Assembly: GCA_963663735.2 (NCBI GenBank)
Contig: CAXXHN010000002.1
Span: forward strand, 1,178,001 to 1,242,000
Reading direction: 5' to 3'
Origin: G963663735 sp963663735
GTDB lineage: Bacteria > Acidobacteriota > UBA6911 > RPQK01 > JAPXNP01
DNA length: 64,000 nt
This document shows, in pieces, positions 33,769-42,443 of the stretch; the stretch's first letter is position 1; each line of letters starts with the position of its first letter. The notes beneath the pieces are model-generated. The model made no database searches, was not told the origin of the DNA, and saw nothing but the letters and a program-made list of their open reading frames with translations. A program made the position numbers and the translations under genes.

Positions 33769-34419
33769 TTACCTTATTAAAAATATCACTGAATTCAACA
33801 CCGGCCGCAGGACATACCCTATTCCACCCGTCAGGAGAAGAAGAATAAGGATAGCGAAACCATAAGGCCTTATTTTATCAACATATACTGCCATTTTGGG
33901 AGGCAGCAGCCCTATCAGGACCCAGCTTCCATCCAGGGGCGGCACAGGAATCAGGTTGAACACTGCCAGAATTATGTTCAACAGTACGCCTACCTGGCAG
34001 AGTGCTATCACTGGACCCACAATAAATTCCGGGAAAAGCGCCAGGATAAACCCTGCTGACAGGAGGATTTTGTATACCAGGAGAAATCCTGCGGCAGCCA
34101 CCAGGTTGCTGACCGGTCCGGCGGCAGCTATGAATAACTGATCCTTGCGGAAATTCTCAAGGTTGGCGGGGTTGACCGGAACCGGCTTAGCCCACCCAAA
34201 AATCGGGGCCCCTGTAAAAACACCTATCATTGGCACCAGGAAAGATCCTACCAAGTCAGCGTGGCGTAAAGGATTGATGCTTATCCTGCCCATCAGTCTT
34301 CCGGTTGGATCACCTCGTTTATCCGCCATCCAGGCATGAGCTGATTCATGCAGGCTTACTGAAAACAGCAGAACAATTATGTTTATTCCTATCCAAACCA
34401 GGTCGAGTCCTTCCTTCAT
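33769..34419 (-). CDS. Site-2 protease family (M50) membrane metalloprotease
   Basis: A 216-residue inner-membrane protein with about five to six hydrophobic segments. The zinc motif HESAH (VSLHESAHAWMADKRGD) is in the first helix. The third ligand motif NLIPVPPLDG is near residue 160. This is the short YwhC/FlmF-like group found next to trpS and scpA in many bacteria. Its substrate is unknown, and the family cleaves within membranes. Confidence 0.92.
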   Translation of the reverse strand: MKEGLDLVWIGINIIVLLFSVSLHESAHAWMADKRGDPTGRLMGRISINPLRHADLVGSFLVPMIGVFTGAPIFGWAKPVPVNPANLENFRKDQLFIAAAGPVSNLVAAAGFLLVYKILLSAGFILALFPEFIVGPVIALCQVGVLLNIILAVFNLIPVPPLDGSWVLIGLLPPKMAVYVDKIRPYGFAILILLLLTGGIGYVLRPVLNSVIFLIR

Positions 34420-34493
34420 GGCTAGCGATGATACAACGATAGGGGGGTAAAGAACAAACCGGCGGGCCCTGTCAAAAAAAAGACTCCTGGCCT

Positions 34494-35231
34494 CTAATCC
34501 CTGCTTTTAATAGCAGATAGGCGGTTCACTTCCAGCCTCAGTTCCTTTATGTCCCCCTCCATCCTGGTCATCTCTCGGTTGAAGGAATCACTTTTTTTCC
34601 TGAGATCCTCCTGGAGCTCAACAATCTTGATGTGATGGTCTTCCTGGAGTTTCTTCATTTCCCGATTGGGTTTAACCTGGGAAACAGCCTGCTCCAGGTC
34701 AGATTTCAAGCTGGCTTGAAGCGTCATCAGGTTCTCAACTGCGCGGGACAATCTTTCCAGTTCTTCATTTTTCTGGTTAAGCAGATTGGTAAAGTTGTTG
34801 ACATCAACCCTTAACGAATCAATCACCCCCTGGTTTTTTTCATCCAGTCCGGCAATTTTATCCTGGAAATTCTTCAACTCTTCCTTAATCTGGTCCAGGG
34901 TATCTTCCTTTTCCTTTATCAGCTGCTCATTCCGGCGAAGGCCTGAACGAAGAGCTGTGGCAAAATCCTTACTTGAGCTGGACAAAAGGGCTTCCACCGC
35001 TTCAGTAGTCCCTTTAATATTTCCAAATTCTGAACGGATTGATTCCAGTTCAGCCTTTATTTCACCATTCTCAGTTTTAGCCTGATTCAACTGGAGGACT
35101 ACCTGCTCCAGCTTGCTGGTTAAACTCTTATCTCTTGTGTACCCGATAATGGTTACTGCCAGGGTTAGTAACACAGCCGCAATCAATCCCCACACCGTAT
35201 ACGAATTTGTCCTGTCTGATTTCATATTCAT
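34494..35231 (-). CDS. Membrane-anchored coiled-coil protein
   Basis: A 245-residue protein with one N-terminal membrane segment (VWGLIAAVLLTLAVTIIGY, ~13-31). Almost the whole remainder is heptad-patterned coiled coil (LTSKLEQVVLQLNQAKTENG ... KKLQEDHHIKIVELQEDL). Topology suggests a single-pass protein with a long periplasmic rod, although the orientation is unsure. No enzymatic domain is visible and the function is unknown. It lies 74 nt upstream of the M50 protease on the same strand, and is divergent from the BASS transporter. Confidence 0.8.
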   Translation of the reverse strand: MNMKSDRTNSYTVWGLIAAVLLTLAVTIIGYTRDKSLTSKLEQVVLQLNQAKTENGEIKAELESIRSEFGNIKGTTEAVEALLSSSSKDFATALRSGLRRNEQLIKEKEDTLDQIKEELKNFQDKIAGLDEKNQGVIDSLRVDVNNFTNLLNQKNEELERLSRAVENLMTLQASLKSDLEQAVSQVKPNREMKKLQEDHHIKIVELQEDLRKKSDSFNREMTRMEGDIKELRLEVNRLSAIKSRD

Positions 35232-35317
35232 TTCTCCCCAGATTTTTTATTCTATATGGACTCGCTGCTTTTTTCCAGACAGCTTCTCTGTTTTAATACT
35301 AACAGTCATTCAAAATC

Positions 35318-36523
35318 ATGAAGATCATACTAATTACCATTCTATTGATATTGTCATTGCTCTCACCCCGGGTTGAATATCTTAACCGGCTGACATTTGC
35401 TCTTTGGGTCGCACTATTTGCATTTGCCGCCATCAGCTATCCTTTCCTTTTCAGTTCCTGGTTCGGATTCAATCTCCAGGTGATGATTATCCCGCTAATC
35501 CAGATCATCATGTTTGGAATGGGCACCACACTCAGTACCGGAGATTTCAAACTGGTGTTAAAAATGCCGACTCCAGTGCTTCTTGGAATGCTTCTCCAGT
35601 ACTCGGTTATGCCGATAATAGCCCTCAGCCTGGCCCATCTTTTCTTCTTTAGCCCTGAAATGGCCGCTGGAATAATCCTGGTAGGATGCTGCCCCGGAGG
35701 GGTAGCTTCGAACCTGATGACCTATATAGCCCGGGGAAACGTAGCATTATCTGTGACAATGACAGCTTGTTCCACCATTGTTTCGCCATTTGTCACCCCG
35801 TTCCTGATGGAAAGGCTGGCTGGGGAATTGATACCAGTCCCCTTTGTTTCCATGATGATCTCAATTTTCAACATGATTATTATTCCCATCGTTGCGGGGA
35901 TAATCGCCCATGGAATCCTGTACGGAAACAGATCATTCCACCGAAAGCCGTTTCCCCTGATTGCTCTATCCGTTTTTGGCGTTGCCCTGGTCGGGGTTAT
36001 CCTATTCCTTTTCAATGAGTCATCCGGACTGCTTTCGCCCCTGAGGGGGGGATTTATCCTTGGATCAGTACTTATTAGTGTTACCTGCATTCTGAAGGCT
36101 GCTTCACTTGCCTGGGCCGGGGATTCAGCGAAATGGGTAAACAATGCCCTGCCGCTAATATCCATGGCGGGAATCTGCCTTATCATCGCCATTATTACCT
36201 CTCGATCTGTTGATCAGCTCCGCACTGCCGGGCTTCTCCTGGTAATTGTTTCAACCGCTCAATGTTGCCTGGGTTATGCCTCGGGATACTGGCTGGGTCG
36301 AGCGGCGAGACTTAATGAAAACAACTGCCGAACCATTGCCTTTGAAGTGGGAATGCAGAATTCCGGGATGGCTTCAGGTCTAGCCATATCTATTCTCAAT
36401 AACATCATTACTGCCCTGCCCCCGGCAATATTCGGCCCTATAATGAATATTTCCGGTTCAGTTCTGGCCTACCGGTGGGGCAAAAACCCAGTTTCGCCTG
36501 TGCTGGGAGGCACCAAATCCTGA
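35318..36523 (+). CDS. Bile acid:sodium symporter (BASS) family transporter
   Basis: A 401-residue inner-membrane protein with about ten hydrophobic segments. BASS signatures include MFGMGTTLSTGDFK, GIILVGCCPGGVASNLMTY (the CPGG-x-ASN sodium-site motif) and FEVGMQNSGMASGLA. The family moves organic anions such as pyruvate, pantoate or sulfonated compounds with sodium. The cargo is unknown here. The gene is monocistronic as far as visible, and 200 nt separates it from the hem operon. Confidence 0.92.
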   Translation: MKIILITILLILSLLSPRVEYLNRLTFALWVALFAFAAISYPFLFSSWFGFNLQVMIIPLIQIIMFGMGTTLSTGDFKLVLKMPTPVLLGMLLQYSVMPIIALSLAHLFFFSPEMAAGIILVGCCPGGVASNLMTYIARGNVALSVTMTACSTIVSPFVTPFLMERLAGELIPVPFVSMMISIFNMIIIPIVAGIIAHGILYGNRSFHRKPFPLIALSVFGVALVGVILFLFNESSGLLSPLRGGFILGSVLISVTCILKAASLAWAGDSAKWVNNALPLISMAGICLIIAIITSRSVDQLRTAGLLLVIVSTAQCCLGYASGYWLGRAARLNENNCRTIAFEVGMQNSGMASGLAISILNNIITALPPAIFGPIMNISGSVLAYRWGKNPVSPVLGGTKS

Positions 36524-36693
36524 ATTCAAAACAGGTATCCACAATTTTGGATTGAGTTTTCGCTAACCCGCTATATTAATATGCTGAACCGTGGAGCGGT
36601 AAAGTAGAGGCCAATGGAAACATGAACGGCAAAGCTTGCTTCAGGAATCAGGAACATCGCAGTAGAGAAGCTCAGTCTATGTTCCCTCTTAGC

Positions 36694-36721
36694 TTCAAAT
36701 TTTTTTAAGTTAAGATATAAT
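36694..36721 (+). promoter_or_regulatory. Putative promoter of the hem operon
   Basis: A consensus -10 TATAAT (36716-36721) is preceded by TTCAAA (36694-36699) at 16 nt. The ATG of hemX is 13 nt after the -10 box, so the predicted transcript leader is only about 6-8 nt. Confidence 0.4.
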
Positions 36722-36734
36722 CCTTATATCAACC

Positions 36735-37544
36735 ATGATCAGCATAACTTTCTTTACAGCTCTGGCAATGTACCTGGTAGCTGCCCTTTATAACAGTCTG
36801 GCATTTATCCGCCATCAGGAATCAATGTTCCGGGCCTCCCTGTTTTTTTCAATCACTGGGATATGTTTTCATACAATCAATATCACTATAACCGGTTTTG
36901 AGCGAGGGATTTTCCCCCTGACCGACCACCAGGAAGCCATGCTTTTCCTGGCCTGGGCGCTGGCTCTGGTTTTCATTTTCATTGGTTTCAGGTACAGATA
37001 CAGGGTAATCGCCCTGGGTGTTTTTCTCCTGCCCCTGGTCCTGATTTTGATGTTAAGCAGTCTCCTTTTCCAGGAAACACCGGTACAGGACATCCTCAGG
37101 AGCAGGCTTTTCTATTTCCATACAACCTTCCTTTTCCTGGCATATGCGGCTTTCGTGGCCGGGACAGTATTTGCCGCACTTTACCTGCTCCAGGAAAGAG
37201 AGCTGAAATCCAAAAACCTGAGGCTTTTTTACAGAGGGCTCCCATCTCTGGGTATGCTGGACCACCTGTTTTCCAATTCCATGCTGATTGGGCTGGTTCT
37301 TATGACCTTCGGGCTGGCTTCGGGGATTTACTGGGCCCACCGGGAATGGGCTGGGGCATGGATTTCTGATCCGAAGGTTGTTTCAGCCATCGTAACCTGG
37401 ATGATATACCTGGCCTTGACCTTGACCAGGGCTTTGACCGGCTGGAGAGGCAAACGAATGGCCTTGATTACATTAGCCGGGTTCTTGTCGCTTTTACTGA
37501 CATTCTGGATCGCCACGCTGCTGGGTAGCCGGCATATTTTTTAA
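36735..37544 (+). CDS. hemX: HemX/CcsA-type cytochrome c assembly-like membrane protein
   Basis: A 269-residue inner-membrane protein with about eight hydrophobic segments, in the CcsA/CcmC/HemX group. The C-terminal GIYWAHREWAGAWISDPKVVSA stretch occupies the place of the WWD motif (W-G-x-x-W-x-W-D) but is divergent, which favours a HemX-like role over a heme exporter for cytochrome c maturation. In HemX-hemA operons the protein influences glutamyl-tRNA reductase level. That is family knowledge, not shown here. hemA starts 12 nt downstream. Confidence 0.85.
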   Translation: MISITFFTALAMYLVAALYNSLAFIRHQESMFRASLFFSITGICFHTINITITGFERGIFPLTDHQEAMLFLAWALALVFIFIGFRYRYRVIALGVFLLPLVLILMLSSLLFQETPVQDILRSRLFYFHTTFLFLAYAAFVAGTVFAALYLLQERELKSKNLRLFYRGLPSLGMLDHLFSNSMLIGLVLMTFGLASGIYWAHREWAGAWISDPKVVSAIVTWMIYLALTLTRALTGWRGKRMALITLAGFLSLLLTFWIATLLGSRHIF

Positions 37545-37555
37545 CGGGAATATCT

Positions 37556-38833
37556 ATGCAGCTGAAACTTATAGGCTTAAATCATAAAACAGCACCAATA
37601 AATATCAGGGAACAGGTGACTATTCCGGAAGATTTGTTACAGGGAGCCAACAGGCTCTACCATGACACCATGGCCGCAGAAGAGACCATGCTTCTTTCAA
37701 CCTGCAACAGGGTTGAAGCCTACATATACGGACCCGCCAAACAGGAAACCGAGGAGCATACCTTCAGGTTTCTCCGTGATTACAGTGGGGCATCTTGCCT
37801 GGATTTCAGCCAGTACGTTTACACCCTCGACGAAAAAGATGCCGTTGAACACCTTTTAAGGGTCGCCTCTGGACTGGATTCGATGGTGATTGGAGAGGCC
37901 CAGATAACCGGACAGCTGAAAAACGCACATTCCATTGCCCGGCAGGCAGGTACAGCAGGCAAAGAACTGGGCCGTTTAATATCCTATGCTTTATTCACCG
38001 CCAAAAAAGTCCGGAGCGAAACAAAGATATCGGAACGTTCGGTTTCGGTCAGTTCAGTTTCAGTTGAGCTGGCGCGTAAAATTTTTGAAGACCTAACCAG
38101 GAGGAGGGTCCTCCTGGTAGGTGCAGGCAAAATGAGCCGACTGGCTGCCCGGGGATTCCTTTCATCAGGAGTTAAAGAACTGCGTGTAGTTAATCGGACC
38201 TATGAAAAAGCATGCCAGATGTCACGGGAACTGGGCGGACACGTGTACAACTATGATCAGCTTGAAGACTGCCTGGTATCCTCGGATATTGTAATCCTCT
38301 CGACCGGGGCCAGGGAATTCATACTGGATTATGAACTGATGGAACGAGTTATAAAGCAGAGAAAAAACCAGCCGCTTTTCATCATTGACATCGCAGTACC
38401 CCGAAACGCCGACCCCTCTATTGATAGAATTGATAATATTTTTCTTTACGACATCGACAACCTGGAATCGGTTATCAATGATCACATGAAAAGCCGTTTT
38501 ACCGAGGCCAGGCTGGCGGAGCAGATAATCAGGGAGAAAGTAAAAGGATTCCTGGATTTAAGAAGCCAGCGGGCCTTTGGCCCCCTGGTTAAAGCCCTGC
38601 GGGACAGAGTGGAGGAGATCTGCCTGGAAGAGTTGGAGCTGTCCCGAAATAATATGTCTCCGGCAGAATATGAACAGACAAAAAAGGTGATTTTCAGGAC
38701 AGTCAACAGGCTGTCCCATCCGCTGATCTGCCAGATAAAATCTACTACTGAAGACTACCCCGAACTGCTTTGCGATCAGGAATTTCTGGGCAACCTGGCC
38801 AGGGAAGCGTTTGAGCTGAAGGATAAGGAATAA
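37556..38833 (+). CDS. hemA: Glutamyl-tRNA reductase
   Basis: Reduces glutamyl-tRNA to glutamate-1-semialdehyde, the first step of C5-pathway tetrapyrrole synthesis. It has 425 residues. The N-terminal LIGLNHKTAPINIRE motif and the catalytic cysteine in LLSTCNRVEAY are present, as are the NADPH-domain motif VLLVGAGKMSRLAARG and the C-terminal dimerisation helix. It overlaps hemC by 1 nt (TAATG). Confidence 0.96.
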   Translation: MQLKLIGLNHKTAPINIREQVTIPEDLLQGANRLYHDTMAAEETMLLSTCNRVEAYIYGPAKQETEEHTFRFLRDYSGASCLDFSQYVYTLDEKDAVEHLLRVASGLDSMVIGEAQITGQLKNAHSIARQAGTAGKELGRLISYALFTAKKVRSETKISERSVSVSSVSVELARKIFEDLTRRRVLLVGAGKMSRLAARGFLSSGVKELRVVNRTYEKACQMSRELGGHVYNYDQLEDCLVSSDIVILSTGAREFILDYELMERVIKQRKNQPLFIIDIAVPRNADPSIDRIDNIFLYDIDNLESVINDHMKSRFTEARLAEQIIREKVKGFLDLRSQRAFGPLVKALRDRVEEICLEELELSRNNMSPAEYEQTKKVIFRTVNRLSHPLICQIKSTTEDYPELLCDQEFLGNLAREAFELKDKE

Positions 38834-39750
38834 TGACATCTCTCAATATAGGAACCCGGGGAAGCAGGCTGGCCCTGGCCCAGAGCAACATGATCAAGTC
38901 TGCCCTTGAAAAAGCCTGTCCCGGCCTGGAGATTTCAATCAAAATTATTAAAACCACGGGAGACCGGTTTTTGGAAGCATCTCCAAAAGAACTGGCCGCT
39001 CTTACCAAGGGGATTTTTGTCAAGGAAATAGAGGAAGCACTCCTTGCGGGAAGCATTGACCTGGCGGTTCACAGTCTGAAAGACCTTCCCGTGCAAATAC
39101 CTTCCGGCCTGAGGATTACTGCCATGCCTCGCCGTGAGGACCCAAGGGATGTCCTTGTATCTCCGCACCCGATTAGTACCATACAGGAGCTTCCGGAAAA
39201 CGCAAGAATAGCGACAGGTTCTCCCCGCAGATCTGAACAGCTGAAACAGTTGAGGCCAGACATCCAGATCCTGCCTCTCAGGGGAAACGTAGACACCAGG
39301 ATCAGAAAACTGAAGGAACAAGGCCTTGACGCTATTGTCCTCGCCGCATCAGGCCTGAAAAGAACCGGACTTGGCGAAAAGATAACCTGCTATCTTGATC
39401 CGGACCAGGTTGTCCCGGCTCCAGGACAGGGATGCCTGGCTATTGAAACCCTGGAACAGGCCGGTGACGGACTTTGTGAACTTTTATCCGGGATTGAACA
39501 CCCTGAGACCAGGGAGGCCGTCGGCGCCGAAAGAAAGTTTCAGCGGATGATAGGCTCAGGATGTAATTTCCCCTTGGGAGCTTACGGAAAAATCAGTCAC
39601 GACTCCGTGTCCTTTTCTTACTTCGTTGGCTATCCTGAAATCAACAAGTACCTTTACGGCACGCTGCGGGGCAAGCCAGGAGAGATATCAGACCTGGCAG
39701 AAAAGGCGATAGAGGCAGTACTTTCAACCGAATCCAGTCAATTTGAATGA
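38833..39750 (+). CDS. hemC: Hydroxymethylbilane synthase (porphobilinogen deaminase)
   Basis: Polymerises four porphobilinogens into hydroxymethylbilane. The 305 residues include IGTRGSRLALAQ at the N-terminus and the substrate-binding SLKDLP and GNVDTRIRKL motifs. Cys244 in GSGCNFPLGA carries the dipyrromethane cofactor. It is co-translated with hemA and hemD through overlaps. hemB and hemL are not in the window. Confidence 0.97.
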   Translation: MTSLNIGTRGSRLALAQSNMIKSALEKACPGLEISIKIIKTTGDRFLEASPKELAALTKGIFVKEIEEALLAGSIDLAVHSLKDLPVQIPSGLRITAMPRREDPRDVLVSPHPISTIQELPENARIATGSPRRSEQLKQLRPDIQILPLRGNVDTRIRKLKEQGLDAIVLAASGLKRTGLGEKITCYLDPDQVVPAPGQGCLAIETLEQAGDGLCELLSGIEHPETREAVGAERKFQRMIGSGCNFPLGAYGKISHDSVSFSYFVGYPEINKYLYGTLRGKPGEISDLAEKAIEAVLSTESSQFE

Positions 39751-39781
39751 AAATCCGGAAAGTAATGGGGCAAACAGCATC

Positions 39782-40591
39782 ATGGTAGAAAAACCTTTAA
39801 GGAACCGGACCATAGTGATTACCAGGGCTGCCGCCCAGGCTGATGAATTTGCCCGAATGCTCACAAATCTCGGGGCGAGGGTTGTCACGATCCCGGTTAT
39901 AGAGGTTTGTCCTCTTGAAAGCGAAGAGTTACGGCGCTCCCTGCGGGAAGTTAATGACTATTCCTGGATTATTTTCACGAGCAGCAACGGGGCGGCAATC
40001 TTCCTGGAAAAATTAAAAGCCATAATGCGCCCTGATGAACTCCGGCCCCGCATATGCGCTATCGGCCCGGGAACTTACCGCCAGATTGAACAAATGGGAT
40101 TCCCTGTTGCCATGATCCCGAATACCTACCAGGCCGAGGGAATTCTGGAAGAATTCTCCAGGTTGAGTTCCGGCTTGGCTGATAAGCTGTCGATCCTGAT
40201 TCCCAGGGCTCTCCGGGCCAGGGAGGTCCTCCCTGAAGTATTGAAGGAAATGGGCATGAATGTCAACGTAGTCCCGGTCTACAAGACGCTTTTCCCAGCC
40301 GGAAGTATACCTGAACTGCGGGTTTTGCTGGATAGTGCCTCCCCTGACATGATTACATTTACCAGCTCTTCGACAGTACTTAACTTCATGAAACTGGCGG
40401 GAAATACCTTTGATCTGCACTCCTGCAGATATGCGTCAATCGGGCCGGTGACTTCTGAAACCGCCTTGAAGGCAGGTCTCAGGATAAGTGTAAACGCCAG
40501 GGAATCAACCCTTGAATCACTGGCTGAAGCAATAGCTGATTACTATTTAACAATACCCACTGGAGCCGCCAACCCCCCGATTTCTGAATAA
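39782..40591 (+). CDS. hemD: Uroporphyrinogen-III synthase
   Basis: Closes hydroxymethylbilane to uroporphyrinogen III. About 269 residues of the two-domain HemD fold can be read: IVITRAAAQADEFARMLTNLG, WIIFTSSNGAAIFLE in the first half and ITFTSSSTVLNFMKL, CRYASIGPVTSETALKAG in the second. The start is uncertain. ATG 39782 gives the usual N-terminus, whereas an in-frame TTG at 39743 would overlap hemC by 8 nt and add 13 residues. It is the last gene of the hemX-A-C-D unit. Confidence 0.9.
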   Translation: MVEKPLRNRTIVITRAAAQADEFARMLTNLGARVVTIPVIEVCPLESEELRRSLREVNDYSWIIFTSSNGAAIFLEKLKAIMRPDELRPRICAIGPGTYRQIEQMGFPVAMIPNTYQAEGILEEFSRLSSGLADKLSILIPRALRAREVLPEVLKEMGMNVNVVPVYKTLFPAGSIPELRVLLDSASPDMITFTSSSTVLNFMKLAGNTFDLHSCRYASIGPVTSETALKAGLRISVNARESTLESLAEAIADYYLTIPTGAANPPISE

Positions 40592-40637
40592 TGTGGCCCT
40601 ATTCCTCTTAACCTTGAACCGGTAACAGGAGAAAAAC

Positions 40638-42350
40638 ATGATCAAGCAGAAATTGTTCATTCTAATCATTCTTTTAACAGGTGTCTTGCTGTCCGGATGT
40701 TCCCAGGCTGACAAGGCGGGAACAGCATCGCTGGTCATAGTTAATGCCAGGATAGCCACCATGGCAGAGGGCGGGCCCTGGGCCCAGGCAATTGCAGTCT
40801 CAGGAGACCGCATACTTGCTGTCGGCACCAATGAGGAAATCGGGAAATACATTACAGGAGAAACGAGGGTACTCTCCCTGGAAGAAGGGCTTGTTATACC
40901 AGGCTTCATCGACGGGCATGCCCATTTTTCCGGCATTGGGGAATCACTGCGTCAGCTTGATCTCACCCAGGCCGCCTCCTGGGAGGATATTGTCCGGATG
41001 GCTGGTGAAGCGGCAGCGGAAGCTGGTCCCGAAGAATGGATACTGGGACGGGGATGGCACCAGGAAAAATGGGGAATACCCCCTGAACCTGCCGTGGAGG
41101 GATTGCCTGTTCACGCTGAACTTAGCAGGGTTACACCAAATAACCCGGTTCTTTTTGTCCACGCCAGCGGGCATTCCTGCCTGGCAAATGCCAGGGCAAT
41201 GGAGCTGGCAGGCATTGGTAAAAGTACCAGAGATCCAGAAGGAGGCGAGATCCTGAGAGACCGGAAAGGGTTTCCCACCGGAGCCTTCAGGGAAACAGCG
41301 CAGGGATTAATCTATAACCCGCTCTATCAGGATCTCGCCTTAAGGACCCCGGAAGAGCGGGAGGCCAACCTCAGGGAAACTATCGACCTTGCCATGCAGG
41401 AATGCCTTTCCAAGGGCATTACCAGCTTTCACGATGCGGGATCTTCATTCGCCCTCATTGATCTGCTTAAAAAAATGGCGGATGAAGGCAGCCTCAAAGT
41501 CCGCCTGAACGTAATGGTCTCGGAATCAAATCAGAATCTGGAAGAAAAAATATCTGGATACAGGCTTACCGGGTATGGTGGAAATATGTTGACTGTCCGT
41601 TCAATCAAGCGGCTCATTGATGGGGCTCTCGGCTCTCATGGCGCCTGGCTCCTGGAACCTTACACTGACCTTCCTTCAAGCAGGGGCCTTCAGACTTACA
41701 GTAGTGAAGATCTGCAAAAAACGACTGAAATCGCGCTGGCCAATGATTTCCAGGTCTGCGTACATGCTATCGGGGACCAGGCTGTCCGTGAAGTCCTTGA
41801 CATATACGAAAAAGCGCTTGCCGATTCCAGTGATTACAGATGGAGAATTGAACACGCCCAACACATTGACCCGGCTGATATTCCCAGGTTTTCCCGGCTG
41901 GGTGTCATGGCTGCCATGCAGGGCATACACTGTTCTTCCGACGGTCCCTGGGTGATAGGCAAAATCGGTGAAGAAAGGGCTGCAAGCGGAGCCTACGTTT
42001 GGAGAAAACTTTGGGACAGTGGAGCAGTCATAGGAAACGGAACTGACGCTCCAGTGGAAGATGTTGATCCCCTTAAGTGTTATTACGCTACCGTAACCCG
42101 AAGGATGGCCAATGACGAACAATTCTTCCCCGATCAGTGTTTGACCCGGCTTGAAGCCCTGCAGTCATATACGATTAACAACGCTTTCCTGGCATTTGAA
42201 GAGGCAGAGAAAGGCTCTCTCGAACCTGGAAAACTGGCAGACATCACGGTCCTGTCCAACGATATCCTTTCTGTGTCAGAGGAAGAACTCCTGGAAACTG
42301 AAGTACTTTACACGATTGTGGGAGGCAAGATCCTTTACCAGAGAGACTAG
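40638..42350 (+). CDS. Lipoprotein amidohydrolase (YtcJ-like, amidohydrolase 3)
   Basis: A 570-residue exported metal-dependent hydrolase. The lipobox LLSGC (Cys near residue 21) marks a lipoprotein. The N-terminal beta-sandwich precedes the metal-binding HAH motif in IPGFIDGHAHFSG. Later ligands are in VCVHAIGDQAV and RIEHAQHID, and the catalytic Asp is in GNGTDAPVEDVDP. This fits the YtcJ-like group, whose natural substrates are mostly unknown. AGGAG is 9 nt upstream of the ATG. It lies 46 nt after hemD and could be read through from that operon, without obvious functional linkage. Confidence 0.88.
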   Translation: MIKQKLFILIILLTGVLLSGCSQADKAGTASLVIVNARIATMAEGGPWAQAIAVSGDRILAVGTNEEIGKYITGETRVLSLEEGLVIPGFIDGHAHFSGIGESLRQLDLTQAASWEDIVRMAGEAAAEAGPEEWILGRGWHQEKWGIPPEPAVEGLPVHAELSRVTPNNPVLFVHASGHSCLANARAMELAGIGKSTRDPEGGEILRDRKGFPTGAFRETAQGLIYNPLYQDLALRTPEEREANLRETIDLAMQECLSKGITSFHDAGSSFALIDLLKKMADEGSLKVRLNVMVSESNQNLEEKISGYRLTGYGGNMLTVRSIKRLIDGALGSHGAWLLEPYTDLPSSRGLQTYSSEDLQKTTEIALANDFQVCVHAIGDQAVREVLDIYEKALADSSDYRWRIEHAQHIDPADIPRFSRLGVMAAMQGIHCSSDGPWVIGKIGEERAASGAYVWRKLWDSGAVIGNGTDAPVEDVDPLKCYYATVTRRMANDEQFFPDQCLTRLEALQSYTINNAFLAFEEAEKGSLEPGKLADITVLSNDILSVSEEELLETEVLYTIVGGKILYQRD

Positions 42351-42443
42351 CGGGGACAATTAACGATACAACTCCTGAACTGCCACCCAGGTCACGGCAG
42401 CGCTCGAAGTGCCATCCACTTTGCTCCTCGAATATCTCATTTC

